Positions 34,271 through 44,525 of a stretch of DNA of 64,000 nt are shown here, piece after piece (the first letter of the stretch is position 1; each line of letters starts with the position of its first letter). Under the pieces are notes generated by a model. That model was not told the origin of the DNA. It saw only the letters and a list, made by a program, of their open reading frames with translations, and did not search any database. Source of the stretch: Gentiana macrophylla (lineage: Eukaryota; Streptophyta; Magnoliopsida; Gentianales; Gentianaceae); assembly GCA_026214975.1 (NCBI GenBank), contig CM047807.1, positions 65,761,824 to 65,825,823 of the forward strand, written 5' to 3'. The translations under genes and the position numbers were made by a program.

Positions 34271-35681
34271 TGTTGGTCCCAGAGAAGGGTGAAACTATAG
34301 TCGAGGGGGGGTGAATGACTATAGTGGATTTTCAAAACTTTTCTTTTGTTTAAAAGCTTTTGGGCAAAGCAGATAAGTCCTTTCTTACTATATTGTTTTC
34401 AAATCTGCTTAAATAAATACAGATGTAAATTTTGATGTATGCAAATTAAATGAATGTCAGAAAGTAAATTGCGAAATTAAATTGACACAAGGCTTATAGT
34501 GGTTCAGTGTGTGTGTAATCCCTTAATCCACTCTTCTCCCGTGATGATTGGAGGAATTCACTATTGTTTTCACCGATACAATAGTATGATTGTCCTTGGC
34601 TTCCCAAGCTTCACAATCTACAAGACTATCACTCCTTGACTCAATAATACCTTCAAAGGATTCAAATTCCTTCCTTTGTCAGCTCCTTAAGATCAAGATC
34701 CTTCAACAAATTATCACAGATTCAACTCCTTCTCGATTGCCTCCGATTCAGCTTGTTTCACTTTGATGTGAATGTGATTCACACACTTGGTTGATCAATC
34801 TCGCCTCGAGTATGACTTTGTAGTTCGATATTTGAGTTGATCACTAGATGTGTCCTTGTAAGTTCGTAGAGAGGCTTTTCAAATTGACAGAGTTTCGCTG
34901 ATTTCTCATTTTTTTCAATCGTTGTTTGTTTTTCTCACAATGCCTTCTATTTATAGCCTTGAGTAACTTTGGTTTTGAAATTCCGTCCGCTGGCTATATT
35001 AATGAGGGAATAATCCTTGATTTTATTCTTGATTCCTCTTAATTGTATTCTCCTTGATTTCAAGATCGGATTCTTTCTTCAAACGTATAGCGTAAAATCC
35101 GCCCTGATTGATCGCTCTATTGATTGTGCATTTAATGCATGATCTTCTCAGATCTTCAACATATATATCAAATCGATCCGTAAGTGTTACTTCGCCGCTT
35201 TAACGGTCGAGTGAGCCTTCCGACTTAGCCGTTAGTTCTTTCTTCGCTGCTTTGTTTTCACTTTGCCGAAGGTCACTTCACTCACCGATTCAATGCTTCC
35301 TTATTTGTTCTAGTATTAGAGAGTCTTTGTACTTCACTCGATCCTTGATTTGGGTGAGACCAAAGGTACACCATATTTGAACATTGAGTTTCATCACTTA
35401 AAAACATAACTTAGACTTATCCTAGGTCATCACAGCACTTCATTGGTTATAAGTCGACCATAATGTCTTCATTACTTCTGGCGGTGCTTTGGTCGGCTTC
35501 ACTTTGCCGAATATCTGCTTTTGCTTTGCCGCCATACCAACTAGTACAATACTTGTCTGACCTAACTTATACAACATGTCGACTCTAAGTAAAGACTTAT
35601 ACAGAGAGTTCTAACTTATTTCAGCTTGCTATAACAAATTTAGTATGGCCATCATCAAAACATAATAAAATGTTCCTAACA
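34271..35681 (-). repeat. Element G 5' LTR
   Basis: 1,411 bp, near-identical to 24667-26067. TATAAATA on the minus strand at 34955-34948 in GGCTATAAATAGAAGGCA. Ends at 35681 in CCTAACA on the + strand. No gene was seen. Confidence 0.9.
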
Positions 35682-36018
35682 TTATCCCCAAAGAGAAACC
35701 GATAGATATGTCAGGGATTATCCTCTCGAGTATCTCGTAAGGCCCTGTATATATTCTATCATCCTTTTCGGATATTTTACGCTTGTAGGTGCATCTTATG
35801 AGTGTCATTTATTGCTAGTCTACGAGGGGTATTAGCTAGTTTTGCTTTGAGTTTCTCAAGTTTGGACTTAGTGGAAGTTTGTTATGGCTTTGCACACACA
35901 CAAGTGGTGAACTTCGATTTATCAATATGTGTTATATTTGTCTCGAGATGTCCGCTCTTTTCCGAGCCTTGGTTTTCATTTTGTTTTGCTCGACGAGCAA
36001 AAGCTAAGTGTGGGGAGT
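35682..36018 (+). other. Gy1: 3' untranslated end of an Athila/Tat-type gypsy element, with PPT
   Basis: No gene. The last bases, AGCAAAAGCTAAGTGTGGGG then AG, contain the polypurine tract AAGTGTGGGGAG (36006-36017), which is the hallmark of the Athila/Tat branch of plant gypsy elements. It stands one base before an LTR start (TGTTATGG). The left part was separated from its upstream sequence by the insertion of element G. Confidence 0.75.
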
Positions 36019-37476
36019 TGTTATGGTGAATTTGTACGCTTTATAAGGATATATTTTATGATAATTTCATATTTGTATAATTTGCATAAGAAACGAGTGT
36101 TTAATGGAATTATTGAGTAAATGAGGTTTTTAACGAGTTATTCGCAAAATTGGTTAATTTATGTGTTTTATTGATGATTTTATGTTTATTTGGATACTAT
36201 TACACTTTGTGATGTTTTTGATGACGGTAGATGCATAATTGCGTTCAAAAGATGATTAAATGATGATCAAGTCGGATTTAATGGATGAAAAAGAGATAAA
36301 GATGGAATTGGCTAGAAGAAAAGAGATAGAGTTGATGATTTCGAATTTGATCTAAATTAATCAAGCGCCCAAGTCCCGCTCCACTTGGATCAAGGCCTGT
36401 ATATTGGATCAAGCGCCCAGTGTGAAGAAAGTTGATTCGTAGAGTTTGACGCTGAGTGGACAAAGGCCTCAAGCAAGTCCAAGACATCTGACGGGCGCCC
36501 ACACTCCGGACGGGCGCCCACGGCCGACTTTGTCAAAATGGACTTACTTTTCTATAAATAGCAAAGTGATTTCAACCCTAAACATACATTATTGAGACCT
36601 ATTGATACATAATCATTGGAGAGAAAACCTTAGCGGCCCTGCACTTCTTGTGGGAGGTCAAGGCATATTTTTCTTGTTTTATATTCGCTTACTTCATTTT
36701 GCTTTTGTTGTGTCAATGCTTGAGGTCGAGCAATTGTTCAAACCTTGTGAATCCGCTTTCAAGGTGTTCTTTATTTTCAATCTAGATTTGTTTTGTGAAT
36801 TTGATTAATGTTGTATCTTTTCTATGCTTATGTGTTATGCAATCTATATCGAAAGATGAATTGTTGTTGATGTTTACCGTATGACGAGAGTCGGTGTAAA
36901 CCTTAGACCACCATAGAAAGATGGGATTTTTAATCTTGACATAACGAGAGTTGATAGGTTAGATTTCCAAAGTTGCTAGATTGAGAGATCTTACACCTTG
37001 TTTTGATAGCGTAATCTTATATATCAAGAGATGAGAGATTGATAGGCGAATTATCTATGAAAGTAGGAATTCATACCTTTGATAGGTGAACCACAACCTT
37101 AATTAAATCATCACAAGATACTTTAGTAGAGGAAATAGAAGGTTATGGAACGGTGGATTATTGTTTGTTCGTTGTTCAATCACCATGATCATCTTCTTTG
37201 TTTACTGCTTATTTTATAGTTTATAGTTTAGATTTCGCTTTCGCTTTTATCCTTCCTCGATTTTGGACCGACAATCCTCTCGTCCAGCTTTATTTTATCG
37301 CTTTTAGTTTCGCTTTAGTAGTAATAACCTTAGGAAAATTAATGAACTAGATACCCCGATTCCTCGTGATCGACTCCGGTATTAATCGCTATACTACGAT
37401 CCCTACACTTGGGAATACCGGATTTATAAATTTTATTACTTGTTTATTTTCATTAGTTAAAACTCCGTGATAAGCA
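36019..37476 (+). repeat. Gy1 3' LTR
   Basis: Starts TGTTATGGTGAATTTG after the PPT. It has TATAAATA at 36553-36560 (TTTCTATAAATAGCAAAG) and a set of GCGCCC motifs at 36360-36525, including ACGGGCGCCCACGG. It resembles in layout, and partly in words (GATAGAGTTG.A.GA, CTACGATCC.TACACTTGGG), the LTR of Gy2 at 58374. The right end, near GATAAGCA, merges with copia sequence sharing AAGCAAAGAAACAC, so it is uncertain by a few bases. The short open frame at 36602-36808 is not supported. Confidence 0.8.
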
Positions 37477-37620
37477 AAGAAACACAAAGATGTCATACAC
37501 AAAACAGATCAATCATCAACAAATATCATGGAAAGACTCCATATGAAATATGGAATGGTAGAAAACCCAATATATCATACTTTCATATGTTAGATCAAAA
37601 TGTTTTGTCTTAAACAGAAC
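37477..37620 (+). pseudogene. copia integrase C-terminal fragment (element H)
   Basis: Begins AAGAAACACAAAGATG and encodes, in broken frames, the HGKTPYE.WNGRKPN-type block (ATATGGAATGGTAGAAAACC) and the MFCL end known from I (54900-55060). It is truncated at the left by Gy1. Confidence 0.7.
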
Positions 37621-38120
37621 CAAATTGTGATACCTTTGATGAGAAGGTCGATGAAGCAATCTTCATGGGATACTCGCACACCAAAGAAAGCATTCAGAGT
37701 ACTCAATAAAAGAACATTGGTGATTGAAGAATCAATACATGTGGTTTTTTGATGAACCAAATACAAATGGTGAAGATCTTCAAGACCAAGAAGAGAAAGC
37801 AATGTAGGGAAATCTATACAAATACAACAATACCAAATTTACTATCCCGAATCATCATTTTGAAAATCAAGAGGAGCCACATATCAATACAAATGTAAGA
37901 AGCACTGGTTGAAGTTCATGCTCAAGATGAAGGTATGGAAGCACCAAGTGAAGAAAAACTTCAACCAGATCTAAATTGGCTAAGAGACCATCCTCAAGAA
38001 CAAGTTATTGGAGATATTCACACAGAGTTAGAACTGTAAGACAACCTGAGCACATGCTAACTTGCTTTCTATCACAAGTGGAACCTAAGACTATATAGAT
38101 GATGCAATCCAAGATGCAGA
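37621..38120 (+). pseudogene. Integrase-RT linker region (element H)
   Basis: Matches 55080-55560 of element I along its length (GATGAACCAAATACAAATGG, GGTATGGAAGCACCAAGTGA). No motif beyond the polar linker typical of copia pol. Broken frames. Confidence 0.6.
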
Positions 38121-38935
38121 TTGGATCACAAATGCATGCAAGAAGAACTAAATGAATTTGAAAGAAATGATGTCCTGAACTTGTTGATGCATCACTACTA
38201 TGGCCAACATCATTGGTGCAAAATGGGTATTCAGAACAAGATGGATGAGCAAGGAATGCTTGTCGTAAACAAAGCAAGGCTAGTTTCAAAAGGCTATTCT
38301 CAAGGTATGAATAGATTATGATGAAACATTTGCACCAAAGAGAGCAAGATTGGAAGCAATCGACTCTTTCTAGCATTTGTCGATACAAAGACTTCAAAGT
38401 CTATCAAATGAATGTCAAGAGTGCATTCCTAAATGGACTTTTGGAAGAAAAAGTTTATGTAGAACAACCTCCTGGATTTCAAAGCAAAGGAAAAGAAGAC
38501 AAAGTATACAAACTCAAGAAGGCCCTCTGCCTCAAACAGGCACCTAGAGCCTGGTATGAAACACTATCACAGTTTCTGATCAAGAATGGATTCAACAAGG
38601 GAACCATTGACAAGACTCTATTCAAACTAGAGGAAGGAGCAAGCACATTGCTAGTACAAATCTATGTTGATGATATAATCTTTGGATCAGAGGATGAAAA
38701 GCTTTGTGAGAAATTTGCAAACCTGATGAAGAGCAAATTTCAGATGAGCATGATGGGAGAATTAAACTATTTCCTTGGCCTTCAAGTAAAGCAAATGAAG
38801 GATGGGATTTTCATTAGTCAAGCCAAGTACACAAGAGATTTGATACACAAGTATGGGATGGATACAAGTGGCACAAAGAGACACAACAATGTGTGCCAGT
38901 CATACTTGGAAAAGATGAAGCAGAAAGGATGTTGA
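38121..38935 (+). pseudogene. copia reverse transcriptase (element H)
   Basis: Largest RT piece with 205 codons from 38318. KVYQMNVKSAFLNGLLEEKV gives the first catalytic Asp region (here MNVKSAFLNG; the Asp is replaced by Asn, where I has MDVKSAFLNG). QIYVDDIIFGSEDEKLCEKF gives the YVDD motif at 38662-38673. ELNYFLGLQVKQMKDGIFIS and AKYTRDLIHKYGMDTSGTKR follow. One codon is lost in KKALCLKQAP (I has ALYGLKQ). Near-complete RT, but with the Asp to Asn change it would be inactive if real. Confidence 0.9.
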
Positions 38936-39555
38936 TCGTAAAATGTATAGAGGAATCATTGATCCTTATTATACTTAATCGCAAGCGCACTGATATAGCA
39001 TTTGCAGTAGGAGTGTGTGCAAGATTTCAAGCTCAACCAAAAGAATCACATCTTCTAGCAAATAAAAGGATTATCAAATACTTGAAAACACTATAAATGT
39101 TGGAATTTGGTATCCAAAAGATGGAGGATTTAGATTGATATCATATTCAGACTGACTATGCCGGATGCAAAATAGATAGAAAAAGCACCTCCGAACATGT
39201 CAAATGCTAGAACCGACTAGTCTCTTTGTTCAAGAAAAGCAAACTCCATATCTACATCAACATCCAAGGTAATATATAGCAGCAGTAGTCACAGCACAAG
39301 TACTTTGGATAAGACAACAAATAAGGGACTATGGAGTGGAAGAGAAAACAATTCCAATCATGTGTGATAACACAAGTGCAATATCTATTATTGAAAATCC
39401 AAAGATTGCATTCAAGAACAAAGCACATTGATGTAAGACATCATTTCATCGAGACCATGTTGAAAAGGGGATGTCATCCTAAAACACATACCCACCAAGA
39501 TCAATTGGTGGCATCTTCACTAAACCACTCGGCCATGAGAGATTTAGTATGTTGA
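38936..39555 (+). pseudogene. copia RNase H (element H)
   Basis: Broken frames. FAVGVCARFQAQPKESHLLA opens the region. CDNTSAI is encoded near 39361 (TGTGATAACACAAGTGCAATA) and RTKHIDVRHHFIETMLKRGC follows. The usual tail, TKPLGHERF-like in two frames, and LRIE end it. The EAEYIA block is damaged near 39270. Confidence 0.75.
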
Positions 39556-40182
39556 GAATCGAAAGTTAGGAATGATTGAAATTGAATAAATATCAAATAG
39601 CGCTAACTAGAGTAATCGGCTAAGTGACTTCTTCAATCGGTACAACCTTTTCCGCTACGTAAGATGTAGCGGTGTAAGGCACTCGTATCCAAAGAAAGGT
39701 AACTTAAATCGATTGTTAGGAATGCTTAAATGGAGCACTTCGGTGAAGAACTCATTGGATCGGCTAAGTGACCACCCAAGGCACTTCACCGAAATAAAGA
39801 CTTGGATAAATTAAAAGTGTGAACAAAATCAATTCGATTACACGTGGAGAATAAGGAAATTATGGAGGATTATTCTCGTGAAAGATTACACACGTGAGAG
39901 ATCAACTTATGATCACGGAGGTAATTATATTATTTTTCGAATTATAAACTCCTCGATTCCCGGGCTCTATCATTACTTACCTCAAACCACTCCCCCATTA
40001 CGCTCGAATATCGCAATTCACATACACAAAATCACGCCATTATGTCACAAAATCCTTCCATATTCAAACCACGTTCACACTACCCAAATCACACTATATA
40101 AACAAGACTTAGAGATTTTCAGAAATCTTTACGCTCTATTGCAAACTCAAGTTCATTTTCAAACCTCCTCTCCTTTTCAACA
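39556..40182 (+). promoter_or_regulatory. Spacer with putative ORF3 promoter (element H)
   Basis: No gene. It carries a G-box-like ACACGTGGAGAATAAGGAAA at about 39840 and CACACTACCCAAATCACACT directly before TATATAAAC (40095-40103), 88 bp upstream of the ORF3 ATG. These blocks are the same in I (57290 and 57531) and nearly so in G. Confidence 0.55.
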
Positions 40183-40880
40183 ATGGCATCATCTTCCTCA
40201 AACACCCAAGCTGGGTATGAAAAATCGATTGCCACTGGCTCATTCTTTCAAGCAGAACACTACCTGAAACTGTGCGGAAATGATGAGAATTCCAAACGAT
40301 TGGCAGCAGGTTGTGAAAACCTAAAATTATCAACCTTTCTCATAAACGATTGGCAGCAGGTTGTGAAAGCCTCATCTCCTTCTGGAAATCTGCAAAATAC
40401 GTCTCTGGACTCATTGCTGAAGAAGGTAACAAGTTCGAAGAAGACAGGATTGTTGCATCTGTCAATGGTAAAGAAGTGGTGATTACAGCAAAGGTAATTC
40501 GAAAACATCTTAAACTTTCCAATAAAGGTCAAGCGAAAGTGACATTGGTACCACAAGACTTGGACGATTTCTGGGCAACCATTGCCAAAACGGAAAACCC
40601 AGGATCCACAAAAGTCAATTGTCTTCGATCCGTTGAAGAAACCATTCAATGAGTTTAGTGCCCTAATTGGCAAAACCATTGAAGGAAAGTTGGGAGCAAA
40701 TAATGCCATGACAGAAACTAGAATGCGGCTAATGGGAATCATCTATAACAAGCTACAATTTAATTGGGCAAAATACTTTTTTTGAGAATCAAAGAGCAAA
40801 TCCAAGGTGAAGTAAAAGCAAAGTAAAAGGGGATAAAAGAGGGAAAGACAAAGAAAGGACAATTGGGTGAAAAGTCATAT
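40183..40880 (+). pseudogene. Element H ORF3 (unknown function, PF20167-like N-terminal domain)
   Basis: MASSSSNTQAGYEKSIATGS opens the frame and TFL follows, as in the intact reading of I (57637). A 25-base segment (AAACGATTGGCAGCAGGTTG + TGAAA) is present at 40294 and again at 40344, replacing the normal sequence and shifting the frame. After it, FWKSAKYVSGLIAEEGNKFE, DRIVASVNGKEVVITAKVIR and RMRLMGIIYNKLQFNWAKYF match the I copy in other frames. The C-terminal acidic and coiled-coil parts seen in G are deleted, and the LTR follows at once. Confidence 0.65.
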
Positions 40881-40910
40881 GGGATACAAATTTGCACTAT
40901 CTCATTCTCA

Positions 40911-42162
40911 TTAGGAACATTTTATTATGTTTTGATGATGGCCATACTAGTCGTTATAGCAAGCCTGAAATAAGTTAGAATTCTCTGATAAGTCTTTACT
41001 TAGAGTCCGACATGTTGTATAAGTTGAGTCGCATGCGTATTGTACTAGTTGGTAGGACGGCAAAGCAAAGTGAAAAGAGACATTCGGCAGAGTGAAGCCA
41101 CCCAAGCTCCAGCAGAGATCTGCAGAGAAGGATTATGATCTGACTTATAACCAAGGAAGTCTGTGATGACCTTGGATAAGTCTAAGTTATGTTTCAAGTG
41201 ATGAAACTCAATATTCTAAGTCAGAAGGCTCACTCCACCGTTCTACAGACGGTGAAGAGACACTTACAAGATCAGATTTAATATACATTGAAGATTCAGC
41301 AGATCATGCATTAAATGCACAATCATTAAAGGATCAATCAAGGACGGATTTTCTGCTATATATTTGAAAGAAGAATCCGATCACTGAAATCAAGGAGAAT
41401 ACAATTAAGGGGGAATCAAGAATAAAATCAAGGATTATTCCCTCATTACTATAGCCAACGGATGGAATTTCAAAATCAAGGCTATAAATAGAAGGCATTG
41501 ACAGAAAAAGATGTGAACGATTAAAAAGAAAGAAAAGTAGAAACTCTGTCAATTAGAAAAGCCTTCTCTCTGAACTTACAAGGATACATCTAGTGATCAA
41601 CTCAAACATCAGAACTACAAAGTCATATTCAGAATTGAGATTGATCAAGCAAGTGCGTGAATCACATTCACATCAAATCAAGCAATCAATCGAGGCAACT
41701 GAGAAGGAGTTGAAACTGTGATAGCTGCTGAAGGATTTTGATCTCAAGGAGCAAAGAAAAGGAAGACTCAATCATCAAGCCACATTGCGGCCAAGGAGTG
41801 ATAGTCTTGTAGATTGTGAAGCTTGGGAAGCCAAGGACAATCATATCATTGTATCTCGTGGAAAACAATAGTGAATTCCTCCGATCATCACAGAGAAGAG
41901 TGGATTAAGGGATTACACCACCCTCGAACCACTATAAGCCTTGTGTCAATTTAATTTCTCGCAATTTACTTTACAAAGACTTATTTAATTTGCCTACATC
42001 ATAACACATATCTGTGATTGTCTAAACAGATTTGAAAACAACATAGTAAGAAGGGACTTATCCACGCCCAAAAGCTTTTAAAACACAAGAAAAGTTTTTG
42101 AAACTCCACTATAGTCATTCACCCCCTCCGACTATAGTTTCACCTTTCTCTCGGGACCAACA
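40911..42162 (+). repeat. LTR shared by elements H (3') and I (5')
   Basis: About 1,252 bp, from TTAGGAACATTTTATTATG to TCGGGACCAACA. Homologous to the G LTRs but shorter, with internal gaps. TATAAATA at 41483-41490. ORF3 of H lies to the left with no PPT; a PBS and gag lie to the right. One LTR between two partial interiors is what recombination between tandem or nearby copies leaves. Confidence 0.85.
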
Positions 42163-42164
42163 AT

Positions 42165-42176
42165 TGGTATCGGAGC
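42165..42176 (+). other. Element I primer binding site
   Basis: TGGTATCGGAGC two bases after the LTR end, identical to that of element E. Confidence 0.85.
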
Positions 42177-42301
42177 AAAGGTTCCTAGTATCGTAACCTG
42201 CTCGCATCTAATTTCTGTAACAAGGAGATCACATATTTTCAAAGTAGTTTTCAAATCAAGTTTTTCATTCACCGCCATTTTTTTATCTTCAATTGCAACC
42301 G

Positions 42302-43700
42302 ATGGATTCCTCAAACTTCTTGTCAAAAGTACTGCTTTCAATGTTAATAATTTTGATGAATATAAAATAAGAATGCTATCTCATCTTGCAAAGAACTAAT
42401 GAGGAGATGTCGGATGTAATCATTGACGCCCCAATCATGATCACTACCGTGGTAGGCACAGAGAGCGTATCAAGGAGCGAGATAGACAAACCCAAGAAAG
42501 ATTGGACCAAAGATGACAGAGAAGAGCAAACCTAGACTTTGTAGCAAAAGATATGATCTTAAAGACTCTAGACAAAGAACATGTTCATGAGAATCAAAGA
42601 TCGCAAAACAACAAAGGAGATGTGGGACAAACTATCATTGATAAATGAAGGATCTCAAGCAATAAAGAAAAACAATTATCTCAAGGCAAAACAGAAATTT
42701 GAGAACTTTAAAATGAAGACCGGTGAATCCATTGATCAAATGGACAATGATTCTCAAGCATCATCATGAATCGCAATGCCTTGACACACACATATCCACA
42801 AAAAGAAGTATGCTTGAAGATCTTGAGAGGACTACCCGAAAGATGGAAGATCATAACATCGTGAATCGTAGGAACAACAAATCTTGCAAGCACCGACACT
42901 CGACACCGATGTCCCAATTGAAAGCTCATGAATTCGAATTGAACGGTGAAGATGGTGGTCCGCAGAGACACACAAATTACCGCATTAGCTGCACTCAAGA
43001 AAGTAACTTTGCCGAATGCATCAAAGAAAGAGACACAAGAACTAAAAGAACAGTAGCTTTATTAGTTAAACGCTTTGACAGTTTAAAAGAAGCCATTAAA
43101 CGGAAATTCAACATCAAACAAAAAGTCAAGCTCAAACAGAGACATGAAGAAGAAAGATGATGAATACAGATGCTTCAACCGCAATAAGAGAGGTCACTTC
43201 AAGGCCGATTGTCCTCAAGAAAATGACAAAGATGATGAAAAGAAGAAATTCAAAGCATCTGAAAAGAGAAAGGGCAAGAAGGCACTTAAGGCAGAATCCA
43301 AAAGTGAAAAGCATGAAGAATCATCTGACAATGACTTAGATGATAGTGATGAAGAAGACAAATTAAAAATGAAAAGGCATGCCTATGCCTCATGACCAAA
43401 GAATTGGATGAAGACAAAAGTGATAGTTCGTATAATCGAGGAAACAAGCCTATGTTTAATGGCTAAAGAATCGATGAAATCGAGGTAACATCTAGTTCCT
43501 GCTTCTTCATCTAATGCATTCACAACTAACACCGCACAATCCTCTAGTCTTCCATTAGATACAAAGAGACTAGTCCAAAATCTCATGACTAAATTTGATG
43601 AAATTGAAAAGAATCATGAAATTCTTGAAAAGGAATGCAAGGATCTAAGAAAAGAGAATAAGAGGTTAAAGAAAGAACTGATAAAACAAGAGTTTAATTA
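42302..43700 (+). pseudogene. copia gag (element I)
   Basis: The ATG at 42302 starts MDSSNFLSK, but the gag frame with VNNFDEYKIRM is one base out of phase, as in G. Readable parts are TTKEMWDKLSLINEGS (42581 onward), LERTTRKMEDHN and, from 43144, EYRCFNRNKRGHFKADCPQE. The last is a CCHC knuckle whose second Cys has become Arg (TGC to CGC). A Lys/Glu/Ser-rich acidic tail follows (GKKALKAESKSEKHEESSDN), then EIEKNHEILEKECKDLRKEN, a coiled coil. Gag would build the particle and bind RNA. Confidence 0.75.
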
Positions 43701-44525
43701 ACTAGTAAGGAGACCTACTTAAATGATCAACAAAAAGCAGATGACCATACATCTGTTACCAACAGATCAGTTAAGAAGAACTCCTCACCAGTAAAGGTAA
43801 TCACTGCAAAGCACCAGCTTACAAACCCTCAAAAAGGTTTGGATCCAGATCTGGTCTTGGCTATAACAAATGATGAACGTAGGGATAGTAGTCAACACAA
43901 TTCTAAATTGAGGACCACTAATGGACCAAAATTTAGAAAGGGATGGATGTACTATGTCTCCAACAGATCATCCTGCTCTAGTGAAGTCAAAACCCACCAG
44001 AAGTGAAACAAAGCAGACTAAATCCTCATTCCAATCATACAAAAACAACACCATCCGAAAGGTAAAGGTAGACTTTTTCCTCGTAGGATGATTGAATATC
44101 AGACTCCAAAATACAAGAGGAAACCATTCCACAAAATGCATCATGTGATTAAGAAAATCAATCTAGCTATGTTCCTAGACACATGAAGCAAGAAAGGTTT
44201 CCTATTGCATATTGGAAAGTGAAGAAGGATATAAATGCACCAAAAGGTGAAAAAGTATCGTAATACCTTCAGAAAAATATTAGAAGCTATTCTCGCCATG
44301 CCTTATACATATGAAGTTGATGACTTCAATTATCCAAAGAGAAGACCTTTGGATACATACTTGGTATGGGAGGCATGATCAAGTGAGATATGGACCCAAA
44401 CAAAGTTGGGTACCCAAACTTAATTAATCTGCTTTGTAGGATGTCCGGTACATAGACAAAGGGATGTTCCGGACACATGACAGAAACAAGAAATGGATCA
44501 ACGATTTTAAAGCTTTTGATGGACT
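43701..44525 (+). pseudogene. gag-pol linker / protease region up to the D insertion (element I)
   Basis: Broken frames with the same linker as G: KSSFQSYKNN, the KYKRKPFHKMHHV block (44110-44150) and FKAFDG at the D insertion point. The aspartic protease D-S/T-G motif was not found with certainty. The sequence is interrupted after GGACT (44521-44525). Confidence 0.55.

Larger units (their letters stand above)
24667..35681 (-). mobile_element. Element G: complete Sirevirus-like Ty1/copia retrotransposon with third ORF
   Basis: 11,015 bp, bounded by two LTRs of about 1.4 kb (24667-26067 and 34271-35681) that both read TGTTAGGAAC...GGGACCAACA on the minus strand. Flanks are TTATA on the left and TTATC on the right, a 4-of-5 match for a target duplication. 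In minus-strand order: 5' LTR, PBS, gag, linker, pre-integrase/integrase, RT, RNase H, a 600-bp spacer with a TATA box, ORF3, PPT, 3' LTR. Frames are broken in many places. It sits inside the 3' untranslated region of Gy1. Confidence 0.88.
37471..42162 (+). mobile_element. Element H: 3' part of a Sirevirus-like Ty1/copia (IN end to LTR)
   Basis: Begins inside the integrase at the border with Gy1 and runs through RT, RNase H, spacer and ORF3 to an LTR at 40911-42162. Same family as G and I. No 5' LTR, gag or integrase start. The LTR is followed by a PBS and gag, so it also serves as the 5' LTR of element I. Confidence 0.8.

Noticed and set aside
20467..42162. E and H as two halves of one element split by Gy1
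   Set aside because: Attractive by position and strand, but the LTR of E (TGTTGGACTT start) is a different family from the LTR at the end of H (TTAGGAACATTTTATT).
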